This document shows positions 1 through 10,118 of a DNA stretch of 64,000 bases, piece after piece. Below the pieces are notes generated by a model. That model saw only the letters and a list, made by a program, of their open reading frames with translations. It was not told the DNA's origin and did not search any database. The stretch comes from Enterobacter sp. EA-1. Its GTDB lineage: Bacteria; Pseudomonadota; Gammaproteobacteria; Enterobacterales; Enterobacteriaceae. The DNA is taken from NCBI GenBank assembly GCA_002886105.1, contig CP025776.1, positions 3,534,001-3,598,000 on the forward strand, read 5' to 3'. How positions within the stretch are numbered: position 1 is the first letter of the stretch; every line of letters begins with the position of its first letter. The position numbers and the translations under genes are program-made.

Positions 1-252
1 GTGATAAGCCAGCGCAGTCAGGATGCCCCAGATAATGAATTTCGCAAAGAAGCTGCCCATGATGGCAGAGGCGGTCAGAAAGCCTTCTTGAGATGAGAGC
101 GACAACCCCAGCAACCACAGCAGAATACCGACAGCCACAAAGGTAATGACGCCAGAAACGCGGTGGAGAATGGAAGCTATAGCCGTAACAGGAAACCGAA
201 TTGTTGTCAGATCCAGATTGACAGGTCTTTGTTTTTTCACATTTTTTATCAT
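1..252 (-). CDS. sdhC: Succinate dehydrogenase cytochrome b556 subunit (partial)
   Basis: SdhC is a membrane-anchor subunit of complex II that binds heme b and ubiquinone in the inner membrane. Only the first 84 codons are here; the gene leaves the window at base 1. The start is the ATG at 252-250, giving MIKNVKKQRPVNLDL at the N-terminus, the same as enteric SdhC apart from one residue. The quinone-site residues known from E. coli, Ser27 and Arg31, fall in the visible SILHRVSG segment. Hydrophobic helices follow. The frame is open throughout. It diverges from gltA, the usual enteric arrangement, and sdhDAB should follow outside the window. Confidence 0.93.
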   Translation of the reverse strand, partial: MIKNVKKQRPVNLDLTTIRFPVTAIASILHRVSGVITFVAVGILLWLLGLSLSSQEGFLTASAIMGSFFAKFIIWGILTALAYH

Positions 253-493
253 GAATAACGCCCACATGCTATTCTTATAGTTTCCTTCCTCCGGTCTGCG
301 AGCGGGTCAGACAGCGTCCTTTTCTATAACTGCTCGTCATGCAAAAAATTAGCTTCCAGATGCTAAAACGACAGGTTACAACGCTGGGTGGCTCGGGATT
401 GCAGGGTATTCCGGAGACCTCGGCGGCAGTATAGGTCGTTCACAAAATCATTACAATTAACCTACATATAGTTTGTCGGGTTTTATGCAGAAC

Positions 494-509
494 AGTGATG
501 CTCATCACG
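494..509. promoter_or_regulatory. CRP-like site
   Basis: The bases read AGTGA-N6-TCACG, close to the CRP consensus TGTGA-N6-TCACA. The position between sdhC and gltA fits known catabolite control of these operons. This is a motif match only. Confidence 0.45.
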
Positions 510-542
510 ATAACAACATTTTTTAAATTTTAATCATCTGAT

Positions 543-571
543 TTGACAAAAGTTAAACATTCTTGTTACAA
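543..571 (+). promoter_or_regulatory. Candidate gltA promoter
   Basis: A consensus -35 box, TTGACA (543-548), stands 17 bases before TTACAA (566-571), a weak -10. It would give a leader of more than 300 bases ahead of gltA. The spacing is ideal but the -10 is poor, so this is tentative. Confidence 0.3.
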
Positions 572-910
572 ACTACGCCATAAAGGGCTTATAATTCGTA
601 AAAAGTTATGGGGTCTATCTTTCCACCTGAGATTTAGTTATGTAACAGTGTGACGGTATTGACCGATGTAATCAGGACAGTTATTAGTGGTATACAGGTT
701 TGATAAATTCGGATTGCTAAGACACTGATTTGCTGTTGTTTCACTGTATTTTCAATGTGTACTTGCACGCGCCCATCGCTCTGTACCCTCGGTATCTCCT
801 CTTCCACAGGAGCAGCGAGCTAAATAACAAACGGGTAACGTTGACGCGCAGATGAATGCAGATCCGGTGACGAAGTAGTCTTAAGCAATAAGGCGCTAAG
901 GAGACCGTAA

Positions 911-2197
911 ATGGCTGATAAAAAAGCAAACATCACCTACAATGGTGACGCTGCTATTGAACTGGATGTGCTAAAAGGCACGCTCGGTCAGGATGTTATT
1001 GATATCCGTAGTCTTGGTTCAAAAGGTGTGTTCACTTTTGACCTCCGGTTTTACCTCTACCGCATCATGCGAATCGAAAATCACCTTTATCGACGGTGAT
1101 GAAGGCATCCTGCTGCACCGTGGTTTCCCGATTGATCAACTGGCTACCGAATCTAACTATCTCGAAGTTAGCTACATCCTGTTGTACGGTGAAAACCGAC
1201 GCAATCGCAGTTCGACGAATTTAAACTGACCGTTACCCGCCACACCATGATTCATGAGCAGATTACCCGTCTGTTCCACGGCTTCCGTCGCGACTCCCAT
1301 CCGATGGCAGTACTGTGTGGTGTAACCGGCGCGCTGGCGGCGTTCTATCATGACTCGCTGGATGTGAACAATCCGCGTCACCGTGAAATCGCGGCGTTCC
1401 GCCTGCTGTCCAAAATGCCTACCGTGGCGGCGATGTGTTACAAATATTCCATCGGCCAGCCGTTTATCTATCCGCGCAATGACCTCTCCTACGCCGGTAA
1501 CTTCCTGCACATGATGTTCGCCACACCGTGCGAACCTTATGAAGTGAACCCGGTGCTTGAGCGCGCGATGGACCGTATCCTGATCCTGCATGCGGATCAC
1601 GAACAAAACGCGTCGACCTCCACCGTCCGTACGGCGGGTTCTTCCGGCGCTAACCCATTCGCCTGTATCGCTGCGGGCATTGCCTCTCTGTGGGGGGCCT
1701 GCGCACGGCGGCGCCAACGAAGCTGCGCTGCGGATGCTGGAAGAGATCAGCTCCGTGAAACACATTCCGGAATTCCTGCGTCGCGCCAAAGACAAGAACG
1801 ACTCGTTCCGTCTGATGGGCTTCGGTCATCGCGTGTATAAAAACTATGACCCGCGCGCGACCGTAATGCGTGAAACCTGCCATGAAGTGTTGCGTGAGTT
1901 GGGTTCGAAGGACGATCTGCTGGAAGTGGCGATGGAGCTTGAGCATATTGCGCTCAACGATCCGTACTTTATCGAACGCAAACTCTATCCGAACGTTGAC
2001 TTCTACTCCGGCATCATCCTGAAAGCGATGGGCATCCCGGCGTCGATGTTTACCGTGATCTTCGCCATGGCGCGTACCGTCGGCTGGATTGCGCACTGGA
2101 ATGAAATGCACGACGACGGCATCAAAATTGCCCGTCCGCGTCAGCTCTACACCGGTTACGAAAACGCGAGTTCACATCAGACCTGAAAAAAGGTTGA
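911..2197 (+). CDS. gltA: Citrate synthase (frameshifted copy)
   Basis: Citrate synthase condenses acetyl-CoA and oxaloacetate to citrate, the first step of the TCA cycle. The start is the ATG at 911 after AAGGAG. The pieces together give a type II hexameric enzyme of about 428 residues, matching the 427 of E. coli. Landmarks include [31 protein letters not shown] (catalytic His), the [13 protein letters not shown] segment and the C-terminal [11 protein letters not shown]. Four single-base changes break the frame: an extra T near 1044, a lost base near 1193, an extra G in the run near 1691-1696, and a lost A near 2161. The protein is otherwise fully conserved, so these look like sequencing errors. 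A terminator follows 20 bases after the stop. Confidence 0.93.
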
Positions 2198-2217
2198 TAG
2201 CAAGCCCGCATAAAAAA

Positions 2218-2242
2218 AACGCGCCGACTGGCGCGTTTTTTA
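2218..2242. terminator. gltA/nei bidirectional terminator
   Basis: The stem AACGCGCC/GGCGCGTT has a GACT loop, with an A-run before it and a T-run after it. It sits between the converging ends of gltA and nei, so it could serve both strands. Confidence 0.85.
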
Positions 2243-2245
2243 ATA

Positions 2246-3039
2246 CTAACGCTGGCACCCCGGACACCAATAAAAAAGGCCGTGATGCTGTGGTCGTTTT
2301 TTCAATGATTCCACCACAGCGCTCGCACGGATCTCCCGCCCGGTGAAACACCTTAAAGCTGAACAACGCACCGTGATGCCGATGTTCATCCACCACGCCG
2401 CGCGCGTCTGGTATGACAGGCGCGGAATATCCAGCAGTGTATGCGCCGGAGATCTAACTGTTCATCGGTCAGTTGCGCAGCGTTATGCTGCGGTGCCAGC
2501 CCACACTGCCAGAGGATCTCCACCCGCAGGTAATTGCCCAGTCCCGCCAGAAAAGCCCTCGGGTCGAGCAGCAAACCGGAAAACTGACGGCGGCGAAAAC
2601 GCGCCGATAAAAGACGCGCTTTCACCTGCTCTGCGGTAAGCGCCATGTCGAGCACATCCGGACCGACACGCAGTAAAACGGGTGCTGCGCCAGTTGCTCC
2701 GGCGTGAGCAAAGCGATATCCGATGCGCTGTACAGCAGAATGGCGCGATCCGCCGTTTCTAACCGTACACGCAGCACGCGATTCGTTTGCGGTGTTTCTC
2801 CCGCCACCACGCGCCAGACACCATAAAGCTGATTATGGCTGTACAGCGTCAGTCCGCCGGAAAAGTGCGTTAACAGCGCTTTGCCACGCGTTTCAATCCG
2901 CGTAATACACTGCCCCACCAGCCCGGCGGCGCGGGTTTGTAACGCAGGGAGCGCAAACCACGCATGGGTTAACGGTTTGCCCTCGGATAGCGGCTTCAAG
3001 CGTGTCTGCCGCCCGGCGGATCTCCGGTCCTTCCGGCAT
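2246..3039 (-). CDS. nei: Endonuclease VIII (frameshifted copy)
   Basis: Nei is a DNA glycosylase/AP lyase of the Fpg family that removes oxidised pyrimidines. The ATG at 3039-3037 gives [12 protein letters not shown], with catalytic Pro and Glu right after Met. Further along are [30 protein letters not shown] and the C-terminal zinc finger (CERCG ... CPGCQR), ending at a TAG at 2248-2246. The total is near the family's 263 residues. The frame breaks near 2960, 2680, 2440 and 2265, the last being an extra T in a run. It is the last gene of the phr-ybgI-pxpBCA-nei run, 13 bases after pxpA. The abrB gene that lies next to nei in E. coli is absent. Confidence 0.92.
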
Positions 3040-3052
3040 AAAACTCCTTCTG

Positions 3053-3790
3053 TTAACGGGCGGAAATGGCGACGCCACGCCGCGCGAATTCAGCCTGTAA
3101 ACGGCGGGCAAACTGCAATGCGTGTTCGCCATCGCCATGCAGACAGACGGTTTGCGCCTGCACGCTGGCATACTCGCCGCTGACGCTTTTCACCCGACCG
3201 TCCAGCACCATGTCCAGCGTTTGCGCCAGCGCCTGCTCGTCATCATCAATCAATGCGCCCGCTCGCCACGCGGCACCAAACGCCCATCGCGGCGATAACC
3301 CCGGTCGGCAAACACTTCCTGACGCGTGGCAAGGTGGTAGCGCTCCCCGGCGCGGATCAGCTCGCTCCCCGCCAGCCCAACCAGCACCAGCGCCGGGTCA
3401 ACATCATGCACCGCACGGGCAATGGCATCCGCCAGTACGGCATCGTCCGCCGCCCTGGTTATACAGCATACCGTGGGGTTTAACATGTTGAAGCTGTGCG
3501 CCGCAGGCGCGCACCATCGCCGCCAGCGCCCCCGTCTGGTAAAGGATTTGCCCATAAACCACATCCGGCGGGAGTTGCATCGCCGTACGACCGAAGTTCA
3601 CCCGATCCGGGAACGAGGGGTGAGCGCCCACTGCGACGCCGTTACGCACGGCTTCACGCACGCAGGTTAGCATCGTCTGCGCATCCCCGGCGTGGGAAAC
3701 CGCAGGCAATGTTGGCAGAAGAGACCAGTTGTAACAGTGCAGCATCATTCGCACAGCCTTCCCGAGGTCGGCATTGAGATCAATCTTCAT
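3053..3790 (-). CDS. pxpA: 5-oxoprolinase subunit A (frameshifted copy)
   Basis: PxpA (formerly YbgL, LamB/YcsF family) works with PxpB and PxpC to open 5-oxoproline to glutamate using ATP, clearing a damage product of glutamine. The ATG at 3790-3788 gives [10 protein letters not shown]. Later come [40 protein letters not shown] and the ending [19 protein letters not shown]. The span is 246 codons, matching the family. Frame breaks lie near 3760, 3700, 3460 and 3240. Its start overlaps the pxpC stop by 11 bases, which suggests coupled translation. Confidence 0.92.
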
Positions 3791-4714
3791 GATTCAGCCG
3801 CCATGCCAGTTGTTCAAGATAACGATGTTGCTCACGACGTGCAGCCAGCGCCTCATCCAGCGAACACTGAACGAAATGAACCGGCTGCCCAAGGGGGGAT
3901 TTGTGCCAGATGGTACATATCTGCATCGATAATGCAGGCAATGCGCGGGTAGCCGCCGGTGGTCTGCGCATCATTCATCAACACGATCGGTTGACCATTG
4001 GCCGGCACCTGCACCACGCCGGGCAGCAAACCGTGCGACAACAGTTCACGATCGGTGGTGCGCACCAGCGGTTGTCCCTGCAAACGGTATCCCATGCGGT
4101 TACTCTGTGGGCTCAGTTGCCACGGCAAACGCCAGAACGCCTCTTGCGAGGCCTTATCAAACTCCTGATACTCCGGCCCCGGCAGTGCACGGATACGGTT
4201 GTGCCACAAAAGCTGTTTTACACCCCGCGAACCCGCAAAATGCCGGGGGGGCTTGCCAATCGGCAACGTATCCCCATCACGCAGCAGCCGCCCTTCCAGC
4301 CCGCCGATGGCGGTTTTCAGATCGGTACTGCGCGAGCCCATGACGTCGGGAACGGCGAACCCACCAGCCACCGCCAGATAACTGCGCACACCGTGCAACG
4401 GTCTTTTCAGCACCAGATGCTGTCCGCGCTTCACCGCATAACGCCAACCGGTCCACACCGCCTTACCGTCTAACTTCGCCTCGCAGCCTGCACCGGTCAG
4501 CGCGAACCAGCTATCGCGCCGGAATTCGACTTCACACTGCCCGAGGGTGATTTCCAGCGCGGCGTCATCCGGCGAATTCCCCACCAGCGCATTGGCTATC
4601 TGCAACGCCGGTTCATCCAGTGCCCCGCAATAGCTGATACCCGCCCCGGCGGAACCCGGTGCGTTTGCCGCCCTGCAACGTGGTGTAAATCCCGGAACGA
4701 ATCACTTTCAACAT
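3780..4714 (-). CDS. pxpC: 5-oxoprolinase subunit C (frameshifted copy)
   Basis: PxpC (YbgK, biotin-dependent carboxyltransferase-like fold) is a subunit of the ATP-dependent 5-oxoprolinase. The start is the ATG at 4714-4712 ([14 protein letters not shown]), which overlaps the pxpB stop as ATGTTGA. Clear segments are [58 protein letters not shown] and [12 protein letters not shown]. It ends LAWRLNHED. At about 311 codons it is full length. Frame breaks occur near 4680-4600 and near 3890. A long central stretch (4605-3890) is uninterrupted. Confidence 0.92.
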
Positions 4715-5368
4715 ATACCGTCCTTGCGGGGGAATAAAGCGCAGCCGATCGCCGGGGACGTAACAGTGTCGGCTCCGGTAATTGCGGGTTGAAGAGCGCC
4801 AGTTCAGTGCGCCCAATCAGGTTCCAGCCACCGGGGGTTTCCAGCGGGTAAATGCCGGTTTGCGTACCGCCAATCCCCACGGAACCGGCGGGCACCCGCA
4901 CGCGCGGATCGGCGCGACGCGGCGTCGCCAGCGCTTCCGGCATGCCGCCAAGGTACGGGAATCCGGGCTGAAAGCCTAAAAACCACACCACATACTCCAA
5001 TGGAGGCATGCAGTTCGACCACCTGTTTTGGCGTCATCGCACAGTGTCGCGCTACTGCGTCGAGATCCGGCCCGGCCTCGCCGCCGTACAATACCGGGAT
5101 CTCAATCGCGCGGGACGCAGGCTCCAGCGCGTCACTCTCTTCCCCACCAGCGCTGTAAACGGTCGAGGGCATCCAGCGCCAGCACGTCGGGATCGCGCAA
5201 TACCACCGTAATGTTATTCATTCCCGGAATGGCTTCCACCACGTCAGGCACGTCCGCCAGACGCTGCGTCAGCCGCCAAATCCGCTTTTGCGTGGCCAGC
5301 GTTACCGGCGGTTCCAGTTCCAGCACCACCGCGGTTTCGCCTAACAAATAACAACGTGCTCGCTGCCT
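4708..5368 (-). CDS. pxpB: 5-oxoprolinase subunit B (frameshifted copy)
   Basis: PxpB (YbgJ, allophanate hydrolase subunit 1-like) is the third 5-oxoprolinase subunit. Recognisable parts are [17 protein letters not shown] near the N-terminus, [34 protein letters not shown] and [10 protein letters not shown]. The expected start codon reads AGG (5368-5366) just before [13 protein letters not shown]. coli has ATG there, and an AAGGAG site lies upstream. A base error at the start codon is the simplest explanation; a TTG at 5347 is a less likely alternative. The C-terminus (RFIPRKDGIC) needs one C removed from the run near 4737, plus breaks near 5160 and 5010. Confidence 0.9.
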
Positions 5369-5377
5369 GCCCTCTCC

Positions 5378-6124
5378 TTACGCCGGGTTAGGAATATCAA
5401 TAAACGTCACATCGAGAGCGGTATTTTCCGTCAACCAGTTGCTCAGTGCGCGAATACCACCGCGTTCGGTTGCGTGGTGGCCTGCCGCGTAGAAATGCAG
5501 CCCCTGCTCGCGCGCGGAGTGAATGGTTTGCTCAGACACTTCACCGGTAATAAAGGCATCCACGCCAAAACTGGCAGCTTTATCAATAAAGCCCTGCCCG
5601 CCGCCGGTACACCCGTGCAACGCGGGTGATTTTCTCCGGCCCGGTGTCGCCACACCACAACGGTTTACGCCCGAGGCGCGCTTCGATCCACGACGCCAGT
5701 TCAAGCCCCGGCACCGGCATCGTCAGCTCGCCCCACGGCACTAATGGTTCGATCTCCCCCATCACCGTGATCCCGAGCAGTTCCGCCAGTTGCACGTTAT
5801 TACCCAGTTCCGGATGCGCATCAAGCGGCAAGTGCCAGCCATACAGGTTGATGTCATTGGCCAACAGGGTTTTCAGGCGCTGGCGCTTCATGCCGCGAAT
5901 GATCGGGGTTTCATTTTTCCAGAAGTAACCGTGGTGGACGATCACGGCATCCGCTCCCTCGGCGAACGGCTTCATCCAGTAAAGCCCCGGCTGGCGGTCA
6001 CGCCGGTAATAATTTTCTGTACGGTTTCCCGTCCTTCGACCTGTAGCCCGTTCGGGCCGTAGTCGCTGAAAGCCGCACTGTTAAGCTTCTCGTTAATCAG
6101 TTTTTCCAGTTCGGTATTTTGCAT
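5378..6124 (-). CDS. ybgI: Nif3-family protein YbgI (frameshifted copy)
   Basis: YbgI is a hexameric two-metal protein of the NIF3/DUF34 family. It is sometimes called GTP cyclohydrolase 1 type 2-like, but its true substrate is unsettled. The ATG at 6124-6122 gives [16 protein letters not shown]. Metal-ligand regions [10 protein letters not shown] and [15 protein letters not shown] are visible, as are the C-terminal [12 protein letters not shown] and [14 protein letters not shown]. It ends FIDIPNPA. The span is 249 codons, against 247 residues in E. coli. Frame breaks lie near 5985 and 5620. It starts 10 bases after phr and ends 9 bases before pxpB, in one operon. Confidence 0.92.
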
Positions 6125-6134
6125 CAAAGCTCCT

Positions 6135-7545
6135 TTACGCTTTCCGCGCGGCTTCATAGGCCGCCGGTCACTGTACGCGCCTGTTTATGGTCAACAATCG
6201 GACGGGGGTAATCAAGGCGGCGGCCCTGTTTATCCGCCCACGCCCAGTGGTTGATGCAGGGCGCTATCCGGCACCGCTTTTAGCTCCGGTAGCCACTGGC
6301 GAATAAACGCCCCGGCGGCGTCAAAGCGTCGCCCCGTGGTCGGGTTAAAAATACGAAAATAGGGCGCCGCATCCGTACCCGTTGAGGCCGCCCATTGCCA
6401 GCCGCCGTTGTTCGCCGCCAGATCGCCATCAATCAACTGTGAAATAAAATAACGCTCTCCGCAACGCCAGTCGATAAGCAAGTCCTTGACGAGGAAACTG
6501 GCGACGATCATCCGCAAGCGATTATGCATCCAACCCGTGGTGTTCAACTGGCGCATTGCTGCATCAACAATCGGATAACCGGTTCTCCCCTCCTGCGGGG
6601 CTTGCAGGTGCTGCGGGTTATCCTGCCACTGCACGTTGTCAGTCCAGCGAATAAAGGGACGATACTGGCAGAGCGACGGGTGGAAAGTGATCAGGTGGCG
6701 ATAGAACTCGCGCCAGATCAATTCGTTCAGCCAGACGGCGCCCTTGCCGCCCTCCAGCGCCTGCGGTTGTTCCGCCAGCAAACGGTGCAGACACTGACGC
6801 GGCGACAACGCGCCAATCGCAAGGCTGGCAGACAACCGGCTGGTGCCTTCGATCGCGGGAAAGTCGCGCTGCTGCTCATACTCCCCCCGCCAGCTGCTGG
6901 CAAAAATGGCGCAGCCGGGCTATTGCGCTCTTCTCATCCGCCGGGAACAGCGTGTTGTCAAAATCCTGTTGCGGGTAGTTCAGGACGATCGGTTCCGCGC
7001 CGATCGTTCGCCCGCTTTGCCGCACCGATGGCGCGGCGACGCAGACAGGTAAATCCTCTTTCAGGCGGCGCAGAAAGGCATTTTTAAACGGCGTAAACAC
7101 CTTGTACATTTCGTGATTACCGGTCACCACGCTTCCCCGGCGCCAGCATCACGCTGTCATCAAAGCCCGGCAGGCAACGTCTGGCAGCGCCTTTTCGACT
7201 GCCGCATCCCGCTGGCGTTCATTGAGCTCATACTGGTAGTTGTAAAACAGATGCGTGACATTTTCGCTGGCGCAAACCGCAACAACGTCCTGCACACTGG
7301 CGGCAAAATCATCCACTTCGCGATAAATCAGTTCAATGCCCTTGTCCGCCAGCGCCTGACGAAGCGCGTTCAGATGTGCATTGAGGTACGCCGCGGCGCG
7401 GCGCCATATGATGCTGCCGCCACTGTCCGGGGGTGGCAATAAAGAGGGCTTTAACAACAGCTTGAGGGCTGCGGCAGGCGGCCGCCAGCGCAAGGTTATC
7501 ATGCACGCGCAAATCCGCGCGAAACCAGACCAGATGGGTGGCCAT
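6135..7545 (-). CDS. phr: Deoxyribodipyrimidine photolyase (frameshifted copy)
   Basis: Photolyase repairs cyclobutane pyrimidine dimers with blue light, using FADH and a folate antenna. The start is MATHLVWFRADLRVHDNLALA at 7545. The VTHLFYNYQYE region, VTGNHEMYKVFTPF, the FAD-binding GYPIVDAAMRQLN..GWMHNRLRM and NNGGWQWAAS..DAAPYFRIFNP follow in order. The C-terminus (AYEAARKA) is read after a break near 6170 and ends at a TAA at 6137-6135. Other breaks lie near 7440-7400, 7200-7130, 6890, 6330 and 6240. The total length of about 470 codons is normal. The adjoining ybgA is reduced to a remnant. Confidence 0.92.
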
Positions 7546-7661
7546 AATGCTCCGGTGTCCGTAATGTAAGCGCAGCGCCTCTGGCCCTGGGGGTCAAAAT
7601 AGCGTTGCCCGGCCAGATACGCGTCGGGAAATGTCGTTCTATTGTGTTGGAGGAATGTCAC
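7543..7661 (-). pseudogene. ybgA: Remnant of ybgA (C-terminal fragment)
   Basis: In E. coli, ybgA (DUF1722, about 169 residues) immediately precedes phr and overlaps its start. Here the reading frame TFLQHNRTTFPDAYLAGQRYF runs into the phr start, matching the E. coli YbgA C-terminal segment with YPDAWLSGQRYF. Only about 38 codons remain: an in-frame TAA lies 15 to 20 bases upstream, and the next sequence is the ybfA terminator. The N-terminal three quarters are therefore missing. This differs from the single-base breaks elsewhere, since more than 350 bases are gone. A collapsed assembly is the alternative. The last residues before phr are uncertain because of a likely indel. Confidence 0.6.
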
Positions 7662-7697
7662 CGGCGCAAGCCGCGGTTACATCGCCAAAAGAGGGAT

Positions 7698-7723
7698 AAA
7701 AAAAACCACCGCAGTGGCGGTGG
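7698..7723 (-). terminator. ybfA terminator
   Basis: Read on the minus strand, the stem CCACCGC/GCGGTGG is followed by a run of eight T. It lies about 50 bases downstream of the ybfA stop and would separate ybfA from phr. Confidence 0.85.
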
Positions 7724-7775
7724 CGCGATCGGTTTGCTGTGTGTAGTCGATTATCTATTTGCTGTGTGTTGCCGA

Positions 7776-7983
7776 TCAGTAGAAGTCACAGGTCGCTTTT
7801 TTCGGCCTGCGCCATCCATACCGGTTTGTCGCTGGTTTTTGCCCAAACGCGGTGCAGATAGCTGTAAAAACGTGCGCGATCTTTCCAGAACATCATCACC
7901 GGTAATGCCAGTACGCCGACCACAATGGCGAAAGCGCGACGCATTAACACAATATGTGCCGGAAACTCTTTGTATGTGTTCAT
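7776..7983 (-). CDS. ybfA: Small membrane protein YbfA (frameshifted 3' end)
   Basis: YbfA is a small enteric protein of unknown function, about 68 residues, encoded divergently from the kdp operon. The ATG at 7983 gives [20 protein letters not shown], then a hydrophobic segment ([13 protein letters not shown]) and the very conserved [14 protein letters not shown] and [12 protein letters not shown]. An extra A in the run near 7795 shifts the last codons. Corrected, the end reads ATCDFY with a TGA at 7778-7776, like the E. coli end ATGDFY. One membrane segment is likely. Its position next to kdp is conserved, but no functional link follows from that. Confidence 0.9.
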
Positions 7984-8329
7984 AATCTCTCCCCTTTGTC
8001 AGGCCGGTAACACTCACCGGAAAATATTCACCGCCGCTGAAAGCTAACTACGAAAAATCAGGGCTGCGCTGGAATCTGGTTAAAATAGTACCGGTTTGTT
8101 GGTAATTTTACTACTCATCCGACCACTTTTTTTTGCCAATAATCGCTTTATTTACATTCAGTCGGTAACTAAGTTACAAAACAGTTAAATTAATACTAAC
8201 CATTAGTTAAATTGTGGCTTAACGGATCTTTATATTTTTTTTTACACCCCTCCCGCCGATTTTTGCGAAATCTTTGCGCCAAAAATCCTACTTTTTCTGC
8301 ACATCCTTAAATCACCCCGGAGGTGAATT
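7984..8329. promoter_or_regulatory. ybfA-kdpF control region
   Basis: These 346 bases lie between divergent ybfA and kdpF and contain no gene I can support. The half nearest kdpF is strongly T-rich and carries the KdpE operator (listed separately). A ribosome-binding site (GGAGGTG) precedes the GTG start of kdpF. Confidence 0.75.
8229..8262 (+). promoter_or_regulatory. KdpE operator of kdpFABC
   Basis: The T-rich run followed by ACACCCCTCCCG and then TTTTTGCGAAATC matches the KdpE binding site upstream of E. coli kdpFABC in sequence and layout. KdpE~P activates the operon at low potassium. It lies about 70-100 bases ahead of kdpF. Confidence 0.75.
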
Positions 8330-8419
8330 GTGAGTGCAGGCGTGGTAATCGGCATCGTGCTGGTTTTCCTGTTATTGGGCTATCTGGTTTACGCCCTGAT
8401 TAACGCGGAGGCTTTCTGA
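8330..8419 (+). CDS. kdpF: K+-transporting ATPase subunit F
   Basis: KdpF is a 29-residue single-helix peptide that stabilises the KdpFABC potassium pump in the inner membrane. The GTG at 8330 follows GGAGGTG and reads MSAGVVIGIVLVFLLLGYLV, ending INAEAF. Length and sequence match E. coli KdpF closely. It is one of the few intact frames in the window. Its stop overlaps the kdpA start as TGATG. Confidence 0.93.
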   Translation: MSAGVVIGIVLVFLLLGYLVYALINAEAF

Positions 8420-10098
8420 TGGCAGGCCGGTGCGTTTCTTCCTGATCGCCAGCTTTTGCTGGTGCTGTTTCTTCTCGCGCGCCCGCTGGGGATCGCTGCT
8501 GGCGAAAATGATCGCCGGTCAGTCGTTACCCGGCGTTGCGGCGGTGGAAAATATCCTCTGGCGTGGGCTCGGGATAGATACCCGGGAAATGAGCTGGCGG
8601 CATTATTTGCTCGCCATATTGCTGCTGAACGTCTTTGGGCTGGTATTACTGTTTCTGCTGCTGATGCTGCAAGGCATCCTGCCGTTGAACCCGCAAAACC
8701 TGCCGGGACTCTCCGGCATCTGGCGCTCAATACCGCGGTCAGTTTTGTCTCTAACACCAACTGGCAATCCTATGCCGGTGAAAGCACCCTGAGTTATTTC
8801 AGCCAGATGGTCGGGTTGACGGTGCAAAACTTCCTCTCTGCCGCAACCGGTATTGCCGTTGCGTTCGCCCTGATTCGCGCCTTTTCACGGCGCAGCATGG
8901 AAACGCTGGGCAACGCCACCGGGTGGATATCACGCGCATTACGTTGTGGGTGCTGTTGCCGTTGTCTTTGATCATCGCGCTGTTTTTCATTCAACAAGGC
9001 ACGCTGCAAAACGTTTTGGCCTACCAGCCCTACACCTCGCTGGAAGGTGTGCAGCATCTGTTGCCGATGGGTCCGGTCGCCTCGCAAGAAGCGATCAAAA
9101 TGCTCGGCACCAACGGCGGCGGCTTCTTCAATGCCAACTCCGCTCATCCGTTTGAGAACCCGACGGCCCTGACCAACGTCGTACAGATGCTGGCGATCTT
9201 CCCTGATCCCGGCAGCGCTGTGCTTCGCGTTTGGTGATGCGGTCGGCGATCGTCGCCGGCCATGCCCTGCTGTGGGCGATGTCGCTGATCTTCGTGGTGT
9301 GCGCCGCACTCGTAATGTGGGCAGAACTGCAAGGTAACCCGCACTTCCTGACGCTTGGCGGCGACAGCGCCATCAATATGGAAGGCAAAGAGAGCCGCTT
9401 CGGCATTCTGGTCAGCAGTCTCTATGCGGTCGTCACCACGGCAGCGTCCTGCGGGGCGGTCAACGCCATGCATGACTCCTTTACCGCGCTGGGCGGCATG
9501 ATCCCGATGTGGTTAATGCAGATTGGTGAAGTGGTGTTTGGCGGCGTGGGCGCCGGGTTGTACGGCATGCTGCTGTTTGTGCTGCTGGCGGTATTTATCG
9601 CCGGACTGATGATTGGCCGCACGCCGGAATACCTCGGTAAAAAATCGACGTGCGGAAATGAAAATGACCGCGCTGGCCATCCTTGTCACCCCGGCTCTGG
9701 TGCTGATCGGCACGGCGCTGGCGATGATGACCGATGCCGGGCGCAGCGGCATGTTCAACCCGGGGATCCACGGTTTCAGCGAAGTGCTGTACGCCGTCTC
9801 CTCCGCCGCCAATAACAACGGCAGCGCCTTTGCTGGCTTGAGTGCTAACACCCCGTTCTGGAACTGCCTGCTGGCGTTCTGCATGTTCTTTGGCCGCTTT
9901 GGGGTGATCGTACCGGTGATGGCCATTGCCGGGTCGCTGGTGGCGAAGAAAATTCAGCCTGCCAGCACCGGGACGCTGCCAACGTACGGCGCGCTGTTTA
10001 TCGGCCTGCTGATTGGCACCATCTTGCTGGTTGGCGCATTGACCTTTATTCCTGCCCCCGCGCTTTCGGGCCCGGTGGCGGAATTCCTCTTATTTTGA
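8419..10098 (+). CDS. kdpA: K+-transporting ATPase subunit A (frameshifted copy)
   Basis: KdpA is the potassium-selective, channel-like subunit of the Kdp pump, with ten helices and four pore loops. The ATG at 8419 overlaps the kdpF stop; the frame is lost within the first ten codons. The pore-loop segments are all recognisable: [46 protein letters not shown] and [17 protein letters not shown]. It ends [10 protein letters not shown]. The span is 560 codons, against 557 residues in E. coli. At least four frame breaks occur, near 8430-8450, 8720, 8920, 9220 and 9650. Confidence 0.94.
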
Positions 10099-10118
10099 GA
10101 CAGGCGGAGACGCGTGAT

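Larger units (their letters stand above)
253..910. promoter_or_regulatory. sdhC-gltA divergent control region
   Basis: These 658 bases lie between the divergent starts of sdhC and gltA and hold no gene I can support. The central part is AT-rich. In E. coli the equivalent region carries promoters for both operons and binding sites for ArcA and CRP; that is family knowledge. A CRP-like palindrome lies at 494-509 and a possible sigma-70 promoter at 543-571. The gltA leader is long, and a clear ribosome-binding site (AAGGAG) lies just ahead of the ATG at 911. Confidence 0.7.

Noticed and set aside
1172-2111. Two long minus-strand frames over gltA
   Set aside because: Arg/His-rich antisense translations of a well-conserved citrate synthase gene; no ribosome-binding site or family match.
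8102-8260. AT-rich tract ahead of kdpF as a sign of foreign DNA
   Set aside because: The T-rich tract is the expected KdpE operator and promoter region, conserved in E. coli.
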